64,000 nucleotides of DNA from Bidens hawaiensis (lineage: Eukaryota; Streptophyta; Magnoliopsida; Asterales; Asteraceae). Made by a program: the position numbers and the translations under genes. Below the pieces are notes generated by a model. It made no database searches. It had not been told where the DNA came from and saw nothing but the letters and a program-made list of their open reading frames with translations. How positions within the stretch are numbered: the stretch's first letter is position 1; the number at the start of each line of letters is the position of its first letter. The stretch lies in the NCBI GenBank assembly GCA_021521415.1, contig JAIQDT010000001.1:4278001-4342000 (forward strand), given 5' to 3'. Below, in pieces: positions 46,503 to 55,204 of this stretch.

Positions 46503-47052
46503 AATCGGCTCGATTGTGAGGTTCGGGATTTCACGCGGGTGTAGAAAACGTCTCGTTTGACCTATTCGCGGGACGTGTTTTTGTTGGGATTGAGTTTTGC
46601 TAGTGCTTGACAGTCATTTTCAAGCCTTTGCATTGATCGGGAGCTGCTGGATTGACGAAAACAGATCTGAACAAACTTCCCTGTTCATCGGGCGAAGTTA
46701 CCGTTCATCGGGCGAAGTTACCATTCTTCAGGCGAAGTTGCCGTCGCTGGAATTAGGGTTTTTGGCGAAGATATAAGGATTAGCGAAGTTAACTACAACT
46801 TCGCTCACTTCATAAGTTCGCCTTAGCGAAGTTATCCGCAACTTCGCTTCAAACCCAAGTTCGCTCAACTCATAAGTTCGCCAGAGCTAAGCGAAGTTAT
46901 TCTTAACTTCGCCCAAATCAAGCGAATTTAAGATCTCAGAGAAGTTCTCTTTCAGCGAAGTTAACCTTCAAGCGAAGTTATTCTTAACTTCGCCAACTGA
47001 GCTGTTTTAATATTTTTTTTTGTTTTTCCAGGTTTTTCAGGTTTTTGCAAGG
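46503..47052 (+). repeat. Element E leader with 12 GCGAAGTT/AACTTCGC motifs
   Basis: Noncoding leader. From 46690 to 46995 it has 12 exact copies of the 8-mer in both orientations, often as inverted pairs 4-8 nt apart (for example AGCGAAGTTATCC followed by GCAACTTCGC). It ends with a long T-run and three successive YAG-type acceptor-like sites (47020-47051) immediately before the gag ATG. Confidence 0.85.
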
Positions 47053-49695
47053 ATGTCGTCGATCAATATCTCCGATTTGGTCAAGATGGAGGTAGAAGCG
47101 GGGTCTGCCACTAAGGCCCCGAGGCTTATGAAAGGAACTGACTTCGTGGCATGGAAGGATAGATTCATCCAATACATCAAATACCAGGATGCCAAAATGT
47201 GGGTGTGCATCCAGGATGGATATATCCCTCCTACTATGCAATACGAAGGCCGTGACGTAGTTAAGAAGTACAGCAAAATGGAGGACGAAGAAAAGAAAAT
47301 GTACGAGGCCGAAAGCAAGGCCCATGCTGCGATAACAACAGATGGTATCAGAGCTTTGGCACTTCCTCAAGAAGTTCTCCATACGTTCCGAAAATACACT
47401 TCTGCAAGAGAGCTTTGGGATGCTCTTGAAAATAGATTCGAGGGGAATGTGGGTATCCGTGCATCGAAGGTAAAACTTTTGAAGACCCAGTTCTCCGTCT
47501 TCAAATTTTTGAAGAACGAATCGCTGGATGATATTATCACCAGATACTATCATCTAATGACAGAGCTTAGCAATTATTCGATTGCTTACCGAGAAGAAGA
47601 GATCGTTGAAAAACTTCTCGATGCTCTCCCACCGAAGTGGGAAATGTTCACCGTTCTTATGAGGGAAGACAGAGACTTTCCTAATTATGATCTTGAAACG
47701 GCAGTGAACAAGCTCAGAACTTATGAGCTTAATATGGTTCGAAAAGAAACACCTACAGATCAGATACAAGACCCTGGTATGTATGGTGCAAAGGTTAACT
47801 CAGGCTCAAGTTCAAGGCCTGAATCTGCTGCTTATTACTCTAAAGGGGAGTCAGGCTCTGACTCGTCTCATGAAGGAAACGTTTCTGTAAACACGAATGG
47901 TGATGTGTGTTTAGTTGCTGGAGGATCTAGTACTTCAAAGTCTCAAGCATCCACAAGTAGTTTTTCTGCAAATGCATCAAGCAATAGTTATTCCAAGATG
48001 CCTATGAGTGTAAAATCTGCTGAAGAGCAGTTTGCAGTCTATGCATCATTTATTGCTTCCTATGAAAACTACATCCAGGGGAAGATTGTGGACCCTGCTG
48101 TTCTGGATGAGGATTATGACCAGATCGATGCTGATGATCTGGAGGAGATGGATTTGCAATGGCAAATGGCCATGATAGTGAGGCGAGTCAAGCGTTTCAT
48201 GAATAAGACGGGGAGAAAGTTTGTTGGTGGTCGGCCCGGGTTCGACAAGTCCAAAGTAAGGTGCTATAATTGTCAACAGTACGGGCACTTTGCCAAGGAA
48301 TGCAGAAATGAGAGGGTTGAACGAGGACAAGGTCGACCTACACAACACTCAGGAGTTAACAGAGAGATAAATGCCATGTTGACCAGAGAGGCAGGAGAGT
48401 ACAACTGGAATCAACGCTCAAGTGGTTCTGGTGAGCAAGCAAACATGGCTGAGTCTGAAGCTGAAGAATGTGAGAAGGTTGAAGAAATTGAGAAAGCAAA
48501 TGAAGAAGAAACCGCTTTCATGGCAAATGACAAAGATAATCGCTCCGAGGTAAGTCCTAAAACTATTTGTACTAGTTGTGAGAATTTGTCTGAGCAACTT
48601 AAAACAATAACTGATCAGTATGTCCATTTAGATGCTGACTTTAAAACTATTAAAGAAGATCACCATTTTACGAAAGCAAGAGAAACGAGTTATAAAATTA
48701 AAATAAAAGCATGTGAAAAAGACGTTCAAAGCTTAAAAATTAAACTTGCTGAGAAAATTGAAATAATTGATCTTAGTTATGAAGTTTTGGAGGAAAAAAC
48801 TAAAGTGATTGCTGATCGGGATAAACAGATTGCTGACCACCAGGTAAAGGTGGTGGAACTGAACCGCAAACTTGAGCAGTTCAGGAATTCCTCGGCCATC
48901 CTTGATCACCTCGTGAGTGATCCAGGTACCTCTGCAAAGAGGGGAGGAATCGGATATCACGAAGTTCCACCACCCTTTAACCACAATTATACATATAATC
49001 CGAGTGTTCAGAAATCTGTTGATTTCGAGGTTTCTCAGACAACTCCTATCAACATTACTAGTGTAGAACCAAGTGTTAGCTGTGGCGAAACAAGTTCGCC
49101 TGTTTCTAGTGTGACTATTTCTGTATCAAGTCCAGTCTCATCGGATTCGGATAAGCTGTCCGAATCTGGTCAGACAAAAGAGGAGGTAGGTTTACCCACC
49201 GATGGAGATAAAAATGAAGTTTCTAAAAAGAGTTCTCCACTCAATCCGTACGTCCCACCTTATGTGAGACGAACGGCTGGTAACACTGCCTCTACATCCA
49301 AACCAACATTTGACAAGAAAATGGAGAGTCGATGTTGCTTTAGATGTAACAAGTTAGGACATCTAGTTGCAGATTGCCCTTTGAAACCTAGATTTAGAGA
49401 TGTAAAGACAAATAAAAATGAGAATAAGCGTCATTTTGTTCCTGCTAAAAATGAAAACTTTAAAAAATGCCAAAATATAACGAATTCAAGTTTTCATAAA
49501 AACCAACCTCATTTTTACAACCAAACCTCAAGATATAACACTTTCAATTCTCAAAGGTTTGGAAGGCATTACACCCAATCTGCAAGGAGATACCCTAACA
49601 GGACTTACAGAAATTATCGAGTCTCTAACTTGAGAAAGCCAGGGTACGGGACGTATCGATCCAAGACCAATTGGTCTTGGGTCCCAAGATTCTAA
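47053..49695 (+). CDS. gag: Element E Gag polyprotein (Sirevirus type)
   Basis: 880 residues. The ATG at 47053 (MSSINISDLVK) was chosen over the open TTG at 47020. Domains: retrotransposon gag (ELWDALENRFEGN, about residues 125-210); the SIRE-lineage block DEDYDQIDADDLEEMDL (about 350-370); zinc knuckle CYNCQQYGHFAKEC (about 403-416); acidic linker; a long heptad-like helical region (about 520-630); a second knuckle CFRCNKLGHLVADC (about 761-774); and a basic, Arg/Asn-rich tail. It forms the capsid and binds RNA. The region after residue 499 corresponds exactly to the candidate intron 48550-49715, so a spliced product would lack the helical region and second knuckle. The last codons overlap pol by 25 nt. 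Confidence 0.93.
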   Translation: MSSINISDLVKMEVEAGSATKAPRLMKGTDFVAWKDRFIQYIKYQDAKMWVCIQDGYIPPTMQYEGRDVVKKYSKMEDEEKKMYEAESKAHAAITTDGIRALALPQEVLHTFRKYTSARELWDALENRFEGNVGIRASKVKLLKTQFSVFKFLKNESLDDIITRYYHLMTELSNYSIAYREEEIVEKLLDALPPKWEMFTVLMREDRDFPNYDLETAVNKLRTYELNMVRKETPTDQIQDPGMYGAKVNSGSSSRPESAAYYSKGESGSDSSHEGNVSVNTNGDVCLVAGGSSTSKSQASTSSFSANASSNSYSKMPMSVKSAEEQFAVYASFIASYENYIQGKIVDPAVLDEDYDQIDADDLEEMDLQWQMAMIVRRVKRFMNKTGRKFVGGRPGFDKSKVRCYNCQQYGHFAKECRNERVERGQGRPTQHSGVNREINAMLTREAGEYNWNQRSSGSGEQANMAESEAEECEKVEEIEKANEEETAFMANDKDNRSEVSPKTICTSCENLSEQLKTITDQYVHLDADFKTIKEDHHFTKARETSYKIKIKACEKDVQSLKIKLAEKIEIIDLSYEVLEEKTKVIADRDKQIADHQVKVVELNRKLEQFRNSSAILDHLVSDPGTSAKRGGIGYHEVPPPFNHNYTYNPSVQKSVDFEVSQTTPINITSVEPSVSCGETSSPVSSVTISVSSPVSSDSDKLSESGQTKEEVGLPTDGDKNEVSKKSSPLNPYVPPYVRRTAGNTASTSKPTFDKKMESRCCFRCNKLGHLVADCPLKPRFRDVKTNKNENKRHFVPAKNENFKKCQNITNSSFHKNQPHFYNQTSRYNTFNSQRFGRHYTQSARRYPNRTYRNYRVSNLRKPGYGTYRSKTNWSWVPRF
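48549..48550 (+). promoter_or_regulatory. Candidate 5' splice site inside element E gag
   Basis: CTCCGAG|GTAAGTCC is a near-perfect donor. It falls exactly between codons 499 and 500 of gag (phase 0). It pairs with the acceptor at 49715 to give a 1166-bp intron. Confidence 0.5.
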
Positions 49696-52600
49696 CTCTT
49701 TGTTTTATTGTGCAGGAACAGTTGAACAGGGCTGCAAACAATCTTTGGATTGTAGATAGCGGCTGTTCCAGGCACATGACAGGCAACAAACACTTGTTGC
49801 AAGACTTAAAACCTGTTCAGGGAGCTAGAGTTAGTTTTGCTGGTGAAAGCGGTGGAAGGATTACCGGTAGAGGTACTGTGTCGAATGGGAGAATGACACT
49901 TGAAAACGTAAATTTTGTGGAGGAATTAAAGCACAATCTGCTGAGTGTGTCGCAGATCTGTGATAAAGAATACACTGTCCATTTCACTAAAAATGAAGCG
50001 ATTGTATTGAAGCCTGGTTTTCATATACCAGAAGAATGGATAGTAATGAAAGCTCCACGTGAAACGAATACATATGTGATGGACATGAGGTCTACTGAAA
50101 TGGCCACCGGAGAATCTTGTTTAATGACAAAAGCAAGCGAATCAGAATCAGAATTGTGGCACAGGAGAATGGGACATATTCATCTTCGTAAGATGAACTT
50201 CATTGTCAAAAATGGGCTTGTGATGGGCGTTCCCTTAAAGAGTTTTAACTTTGAAGATAAATGCATAGCGTGCAAGAAGGGAAAACAACACAAGAAAAGC
50301 CATCTCACCAAGACGATCAACTCAATTGCTGGTACTCTAGAACTACTTCATATGGATCTCTTCGGTCCGGTGAATGTACAAAGTCTAGGTGGTACTTCTT
50401 ACTGCTTGGTGATAACTGATGATTACTCGCGATACTCGTGGGTATATTTTCTGAAAACGAAAGACGAGACGACTCAGATGGTGAAGAATCTAATTACAAA
50501 AGTCGAGAACGTCATGAGTAAATCAGTTAAATTCATCAGAAGCGACAATGGGACAGAGTTCAAGAACTTTGAGATGGAAATCTTTTGTCTTCAGAAGGGT
50601 ATTGAGCATCAATACAGCGCTCCGTATACTCCACAACAGAACGGAGTAGCTGAAAGGAAGAACCGAACGTTGATTGAAGGAGCCAGAACTATGCTGGCAG
50701 ACTCAAAGCTTCCTGTGATGTTCTGGGCTGAAGCAGTTGCTACAGCCTGCTATGTTCTGAATCGGGTGTTAACCGTTAAGAGACTTGGAAAAACCTGTTA
50801 TGAGCTTATGCACGGAAGGAAGCCCAACTTGTGCGGTCTTGAACCTTTTGGGTCTCCTTGTTCGATTTTGAAGACTAATTCGAAATTTGGTGAAGTAGCT
50901 GATGAGGGAATCCTAGTCGGTTATGTTGTTGGGACTCCCAACAGACGGGTCTTCAATACGATAACTTGCAAGGTGGAGGTGGTTTGTAACACCGACATTA
51001 CTAGTTACCAACCGCCAAAACCAAGCAATGGACCTGCTGAGCTGTTTGACTATGTTAAACTTTTTAAGTCGTTTAACGTACCTACTTTGGAAATTTCTGA
51101 AGAAGACGAAAGAGCAGTGACGAAGATGATTTTTGATGAGGAAGAGGAGGTAGTGCAACATCAGATGACAGAAAAATCTCAGCCTTCCACATCAAACCCT
51201 ATCGATACCCCTGCGGCCTCAACTGAAGATGAGTTTATTAATCCTTTTCACTCTCAGCCTGAAACTACCATAGATGAGATCTCTTCAAACTTGGAAGACA
51301 ATTTGCATGTCGGTGCTGTTCCGACCACGAGAATTCACAAAGATCACCCATTGGAGAATGTTATAGGTGACGTGTCCTCTAGTGTACAAACCAGAAGTAG
51401 CTTGAATGAGCACACCTGTGTTTATACAAGCATTAAAGATACAGGTATCATGAACAAATGTTTGTACTCTTGCTTCATAAGCCAAGTCGAACCGAAGAAT
51501 TATCAAATGGCTTTAAAGGACAGCTCGTGGGTCGAAGCCATGCAAGAAGAGTTGGCTCAGTTCGAAAAAATGGAAGTTTGGACTTTGGTTGAAAAACCAA
51601 AGAATGTGCATGCTATAGGCACGAAATGGGTGTTCAAGTGCAAGAGAGATGAAAAGGGGATTATCGTGAGAAATAAGGCGAGGCTGGTTGTTAAAGGTTT
51701 TAATCAACAAGAGGGTATTGACTACAATGAGGTTTTCGCTCCTGTTGCCCGGTTAGAAGCGATTAGATTGTTTTTGGCGTTTGCTGCATCTAAAAAGATG
51801 AAGGTGTTTCAGTTAGATGTGAAGAGCGCGTTTCTTAACGGGAAAGTTGATGAGGTTGTGTTTGTTGAGCAACCTCCGGGTTTTCCTGACCCAGACTTTC
51901 CGGATCACGTATACAGGTTGAGCAAGGCGTTATATGGGTTACATCAGGCACCTCGTGCCTGGTATTCAACGTTATCGGACTACTTGCTGGAAAATGGTTT
52001 TGAAAGAGGATTGATTGACAGTACGCTGTTTGTGAAGAGAGAAGGATGTGACTTCTTACTGGTTCAAGTCTACGTGGATGATATCATTTTTGCTGCATCA
52101 AGAGTATCCATGTGTCAGGATTTTGAGGCTGTCATGAAGAAACGATTCGAGATGAGCGCTATGGGTGAACTAACCTTCTTTCTAGGACTGCAGGTTGATC
52201 AGAAGAAGGATGGGATGTTCATTCATCAAACAAAGTATGTTCATGATGTGCTGAAGAGATTCAAGATGGAGGACAGTTCTCCATATGACACCCCAATATG
52301 CGTCAATCACAAATTGGGCGCTGAATCAGATGGTGACGCAGATGTGGACCCTACTCTGTATCGGGCGATAATAGGTTCATTAATGTATTTAACTGCTTCT
52401 AGGCCCGATATAATGTTTTCTGTTTGTCTTTGTGCTCGTTTTCAGGCAAACCCAAAGGAATCTCACATGAAAGGTGTGAAGAGGATTTTGCGGTATCTTA
52501 AGGGCAAGCCGAAACTAGGGTTGTGGTACCCAAAGGGAGGAGACGTTGAACTGGTGGCGTATACAGATTCTGATTATGGTGGCTGTAATCAGAGTCGGAA

Positions 52601-53018
52601 GTCAACAACAGGAGGCTGTCAGTTTCTTGGAGGAAGATTAGTTTCCTGGCAGTGCAAGAAACAGACATCAGTTGCAATTTCAACATGCGAAGCTGAATAC
52701 ATGGCAGCATCCAACTGCTGCTCTCAGGTTTTGTGGATTCAGCAACAATTGCGCGACTATGGTCTGAATTTCTTACTTACTCCTATTTTAATTGATAACA
52801 CTGCCGCCATCTCAGTAATTAACAATCCCGTGAAGCACAGTAAAACTAAGCATATTGACATTCGTCATCACTTCATACGGGATTGTGCTGAGAAGAAACT
52901 GATAAAGATTGAAAAAGTTGATACACTTGAAAATTTTGCTGACTTGTTTACAAAAGCGTTTGATAAATCCAGATTTCAAAACCTAATTGAGCTAAACGGG
53001 ATGATCAATCCCGAGTAA
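49671..53018 (+). CDS. pol: Element E Pol polyprotein: protease, integrase, RT, RNase H (Copia)
   Basis: Open frame 49671-53018. No obvious own start exists: the initial ATT/TTG-type codons lie in gag overlap, and the conserved part begins at 49716, right after TATTGTGCAG. Domains: aspartic protease with DSGCSRHMTG (D at 49755); GAG-pre-integrase zinc domain (ELWHRRMGHIH to CIACKKGK); integrase core with HMDLFGP (about 50350), RSDNGTEF and QQNGVAERKNRT; RT with VKSAFLNGK and YVDDIIF (52071); RNase H with YTDSDYGGCN (about 52560) and the conserved KHIDIRHHFIRD; ending near MINPE. All catalytic signatures are present and there are no stops. Expression must rely on frameshifting or on splicing from gag; the splice sites fit. 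Confidence 0.93.
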   Translation: MVLGPKILTLCFIVQEQLNRAANNLWIVDSGCSRHMTGNKHLLQDLKPVQGARVSFAGESGGRITGRGTVSNGRMTLENVNFVEELKHNLLSVSQICDKEYTVHFTKNEAIVLKPGFHIPEEWIVMKAPRETNTYVMDMRSTEMATGESCLMTKASESESELWHRRMGHIHLRKMNFIVKNGLVMGVPLKSFNFEDKCIACKKGKQHKKSHLTKTINSIAGTLELLHMDLFGPVNVQSLGGTSYCLVITDDYSRYSWVYFLKTKDETTQMVKNLITKVENVMSKSVKFIRSDNGTEFKNFEMEIFCLQKGIEHQYSAPYTPQQNGVAERKNRTLIEGARTMLADSKLPVMFWAEAVATACYVLNRVLTVKRLGKTCYELMHGRKPNLCGLEPFGSPCSILKTNSKFGEVADEGILVGYVVGTPNRRVFNTITCKVEVVCNTDITSYQPPKPSNGPAELFDYVKLFKSFNVPTLEISEEDERAVTKMIFDEEEEVVQHQMTEKSQPSTSNPIDTPAASTEDEFINPFHSQPETTIDEISSNLEDNLHVGAVPTTRIHKDHPLENVIGDVSSSVQTRSSLNEHTCVYTSIKDTGIMNKCLYSCFISQVEPKNYQMALKDSSWVEAMQEELAQFEKMEVWTLVEKPKNVHAIGTKWVFKCKRDEKGIIVRNKARLVVKGFNQQEGIDYNEVFAPVARLEAIRLFLAFAASKKMKVFQLDVKSAFLNGKVDEVVFVEQPPGFPDPDFPDHVYRLSKALYGLHQAPRAWYSTLSDYLLENGFERGLIDSTLFVKREGCDFLLVQVYVDDIIFAASRVSMCQDFEAVMKKRFEMSAMGELTFFLGLQVDQKKDGMFIHQTKYVHDVLKRFKMEDSSPYDTPICVNHKLGAESDGDADVDPTLYRAIIGSLMYLTASRPDIMFSVCLCARFQANPKESHMKGVKRILRYLKGKPKLGLWYPKGGDVELVAYTDSDYGGCNQSRKSTTGGCQFLGGRLVSWQCKKQTSVAISTCEAEYMAASNCCSQVLWIQQQLRDYGLNFLLTPILIDNTAAISVINNPVKHSKTKHIDIRHHFIRDCAEKKLIKIEKVDTLENFADLFTKAFDKSRFQNLIELNGMINPE
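49705..49715 (+). promoter_or_regulatory. Candidate 3' splice site at the gag/pol junction of E
   Basis: TTTATTGTGCAG after a T-rich run that begins just downstream of the gag stop codon (49693-49695). The first exon base, 49716, starts a GAA codon of pol (phase 0). The same signal (TTTGTGCAG|GAA) stands at 30063 in element A. Confidence 0.5.
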
Positions 53019-53027
53019 CCATGTCTT

Positions 53028-53073
<46 letters not shown>

Positions 53074-53788
53074 ATGGGTCATTTTTGCTTAAAATTAGTC
53101 GGTTACCTCAGTTTGATGGACATATCCTAGGATATGTTTTGGTCCTCGTTTCAATGTAGAGAATGAGGATTGCCATTAACTGGAAGACTGAAAGTGACCG
53201 GGGCAGCTATGACGTGTGTTCTTTCAGTTGCTGAAAATTAGTCGGTCATACTTAGTAAGAAGGACACATACTTGTATGTGGTCGGTCCAGTTGATCCATT
53301 GGATCTTCAGGATAGCCGTTTACCTGACGACTTTGACGTGATTGGGGCGATTGAATTTAAAGTTTTTTTTTTGTGGGAAATGAAATTAATGTTCAAGTCT
53401 GTTACTTCGTATGAAGTTCTATGCTGTGTTTAACAGAAAATTGATCCAACCTTGGAAAATGATATATATATTGATTGTGTGTGCTTAACTAGTGAAGTTA
53501 TTAGGCTTAAAAGGCTTTAGAACAGTCATTGTATGTCATGGTAATTTTTATGGTACGTAAAAGTGTATGTGATACTAACTTAAATTTACTCGAATTTACG
53601 TGGAAACTCCTTAAGAGTTTTGTATGTCTTCATACATATCTTTTCGAAGGATAGGCAGAAAAGCGACTACCCAGTCATACACGAGCCCGTGAGTGTTCTG
53701 ATTTCCGTGAAGAAAGCATTTCAAGATACTGCAGTGATCCAGATTCGGGACTTGCAGTGATTTAGTACTCCGAAGTCGATAAAAATGT

Positions 53789-53869
<81 letters not shown>

Positions 53870-54437
53870 GTGTATATTTTTAAATACTTATGAGACATAG
53901 TAACAATCAAAATTTCTCAAGTCTGGAGTTAGAAGAAAACGGGAGGCAGACATAGTGTATCTACAAGATAATCAGACATTATGGGTCGAAGTCAATTCGG
54001 GGTGACTTGGGTATAGCCAAATACGCTTTGAGAATAGATAGAAGACATCATTATCTCTGAGATGTTGCCAACTTAAATTTTTGAGCTTAACTGAACCTTA
54101 ATCCGTATCACAGAAACGATGAAAACCATTTACGTTATTTACATGCTTACAACCTGTGTCTCTATGTCATAATACAGCCAAACACGGATCTAAGTGACAG
54201 TCACATCGTTAGTATGATTCCTGTTAGGATCTTTTCTAAAACGTAGTGGTCCCTGACTAGACTGAAATTTGATCCCTTATTTCGTTAAAATTTTTCTAAG
54301 TTTTTTTTAGTTTTTGTAGTTATATTATTTTATTGTTGGTTACTAGGTCTTGATCATATTTGTTTAACTCTTTTTGGTAATTGATAAGGTTAAATTCAAG
54401 ATTATTCAAACTTAAAGGGCTGATTTTGAAAATTACG
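53019..54437 (+). other. Element E spacer downstream of pol, conserved with element A
   Basis: Begins with a poly-A run (53034-53072). A 143-bp tandem repeat starts at 53091 and 53234, each copy with a hairpin (53118-53145 and 53262-53288) and a GATTGCCATTAAC or GATAGCCGTTTACC block. Further blocks shared with A lie at about 53500-53590, 53630-53700 and 53985-54057. A second A-run plus (TA)n microsatellite is at 53796-53868. I see no long ORF. Confidence 0.7.
53796..53868. repeat. A-run followed by (TA)24 microsatellite
   Basis: 25 A residues, then alternating TA to 53868. Simple-sequence expansion inside the E spacer. The length may be unreliable in assembly. Confidence 0.9.
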
Positions 54438-55141
54438 GGCGAAGTTGTTGAATTCGGCGAAGTTGTGATTAACTTCGCCTTGGCGAAGTTAAGAGTAACT
54501 TCGCCTGAACCAACTCTGCCCTATATAAGGGATTGTAAACAGTAACTATATCACTTTTTTCGAATTACCGGCGAACTTGTTCGAATAACCAATACATCCG
54601 GATCTTATTCTTCGCTTTCGATTTCGATCTTGTGTTCCTAGTTTCTACTATACTCGTGGTATGTGTAGTCAATATCATCCTATCTTTCTCGTTATAGTTT
54701 TACCCGGTTCGAGACCTCGGGTCGTCGAACCTTAGAAACCAAGTTTTCCGACCTCACGTTACGTATTCATGGACGACCTTTTCATCCTAACACCATTGAA
54801 ATATGTTGGACTTCATTGTTAGATCGTTAAATCGGTCCGAAACATCGGATAAACCTTGTTTGAATCTGAACAGTCGCCGTTTCAGATTCAGGCGAAGTTA
54901 AGGTTTACGCGAAGTTATTCTCAACTTCGCCAGTGGCTTAAGTTCGCCTTCAGCGAAGTTATCCACAACTTCGCTTGAAGCTTAATTTCGCCTATGGCGA
55001 AGTTATCCATAACTTCGCCTTGAACACAACTTCGCCTATTTCAAATTTTTTTTTAAGATTTTAGACGAACTTACAGATGAAGCGAAGTTGTTCCCAACTT
55101 CGCCTCACCTTTAAATTCGCCTGTACATCACAACTTCGCAC
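54438..55141 (+). repeat. Cluster of 16 GCGAAGTT/AACTTCGC motifs before ORF3 of E
   Basis: Sixteen exact copies in both orientations in two groups (54438-54510 and 54890-55141), many as inverted pairs able to form hairpins of 8-11 bp. The same motif occurs in the leader and both LTRs of E. It is noncoding. Confidence 0.88.
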
Positions 55142-55204
55142 ATGGTACACAGCGAACTTGTGAGATGGTTATATGGTCTCTAACTTGATTTGTTTTGTGC
55201 AGAT

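Noticed and set aside
46984..47553. 189-residue minus-strand ORF overlapping the E leader and gag
   Set aside because: Antisense of conserved Gag coding sequence and without motifs. The plus-strand Gag explains the region.
54438..55141. Regularly recurring short repeats suggestive of a CRISPR-like array (also 46690-46995)
   Set aside because: Units are only 8 bp, occur in both orientations with irregular spacing, and lie inside a plant retrotransposon.
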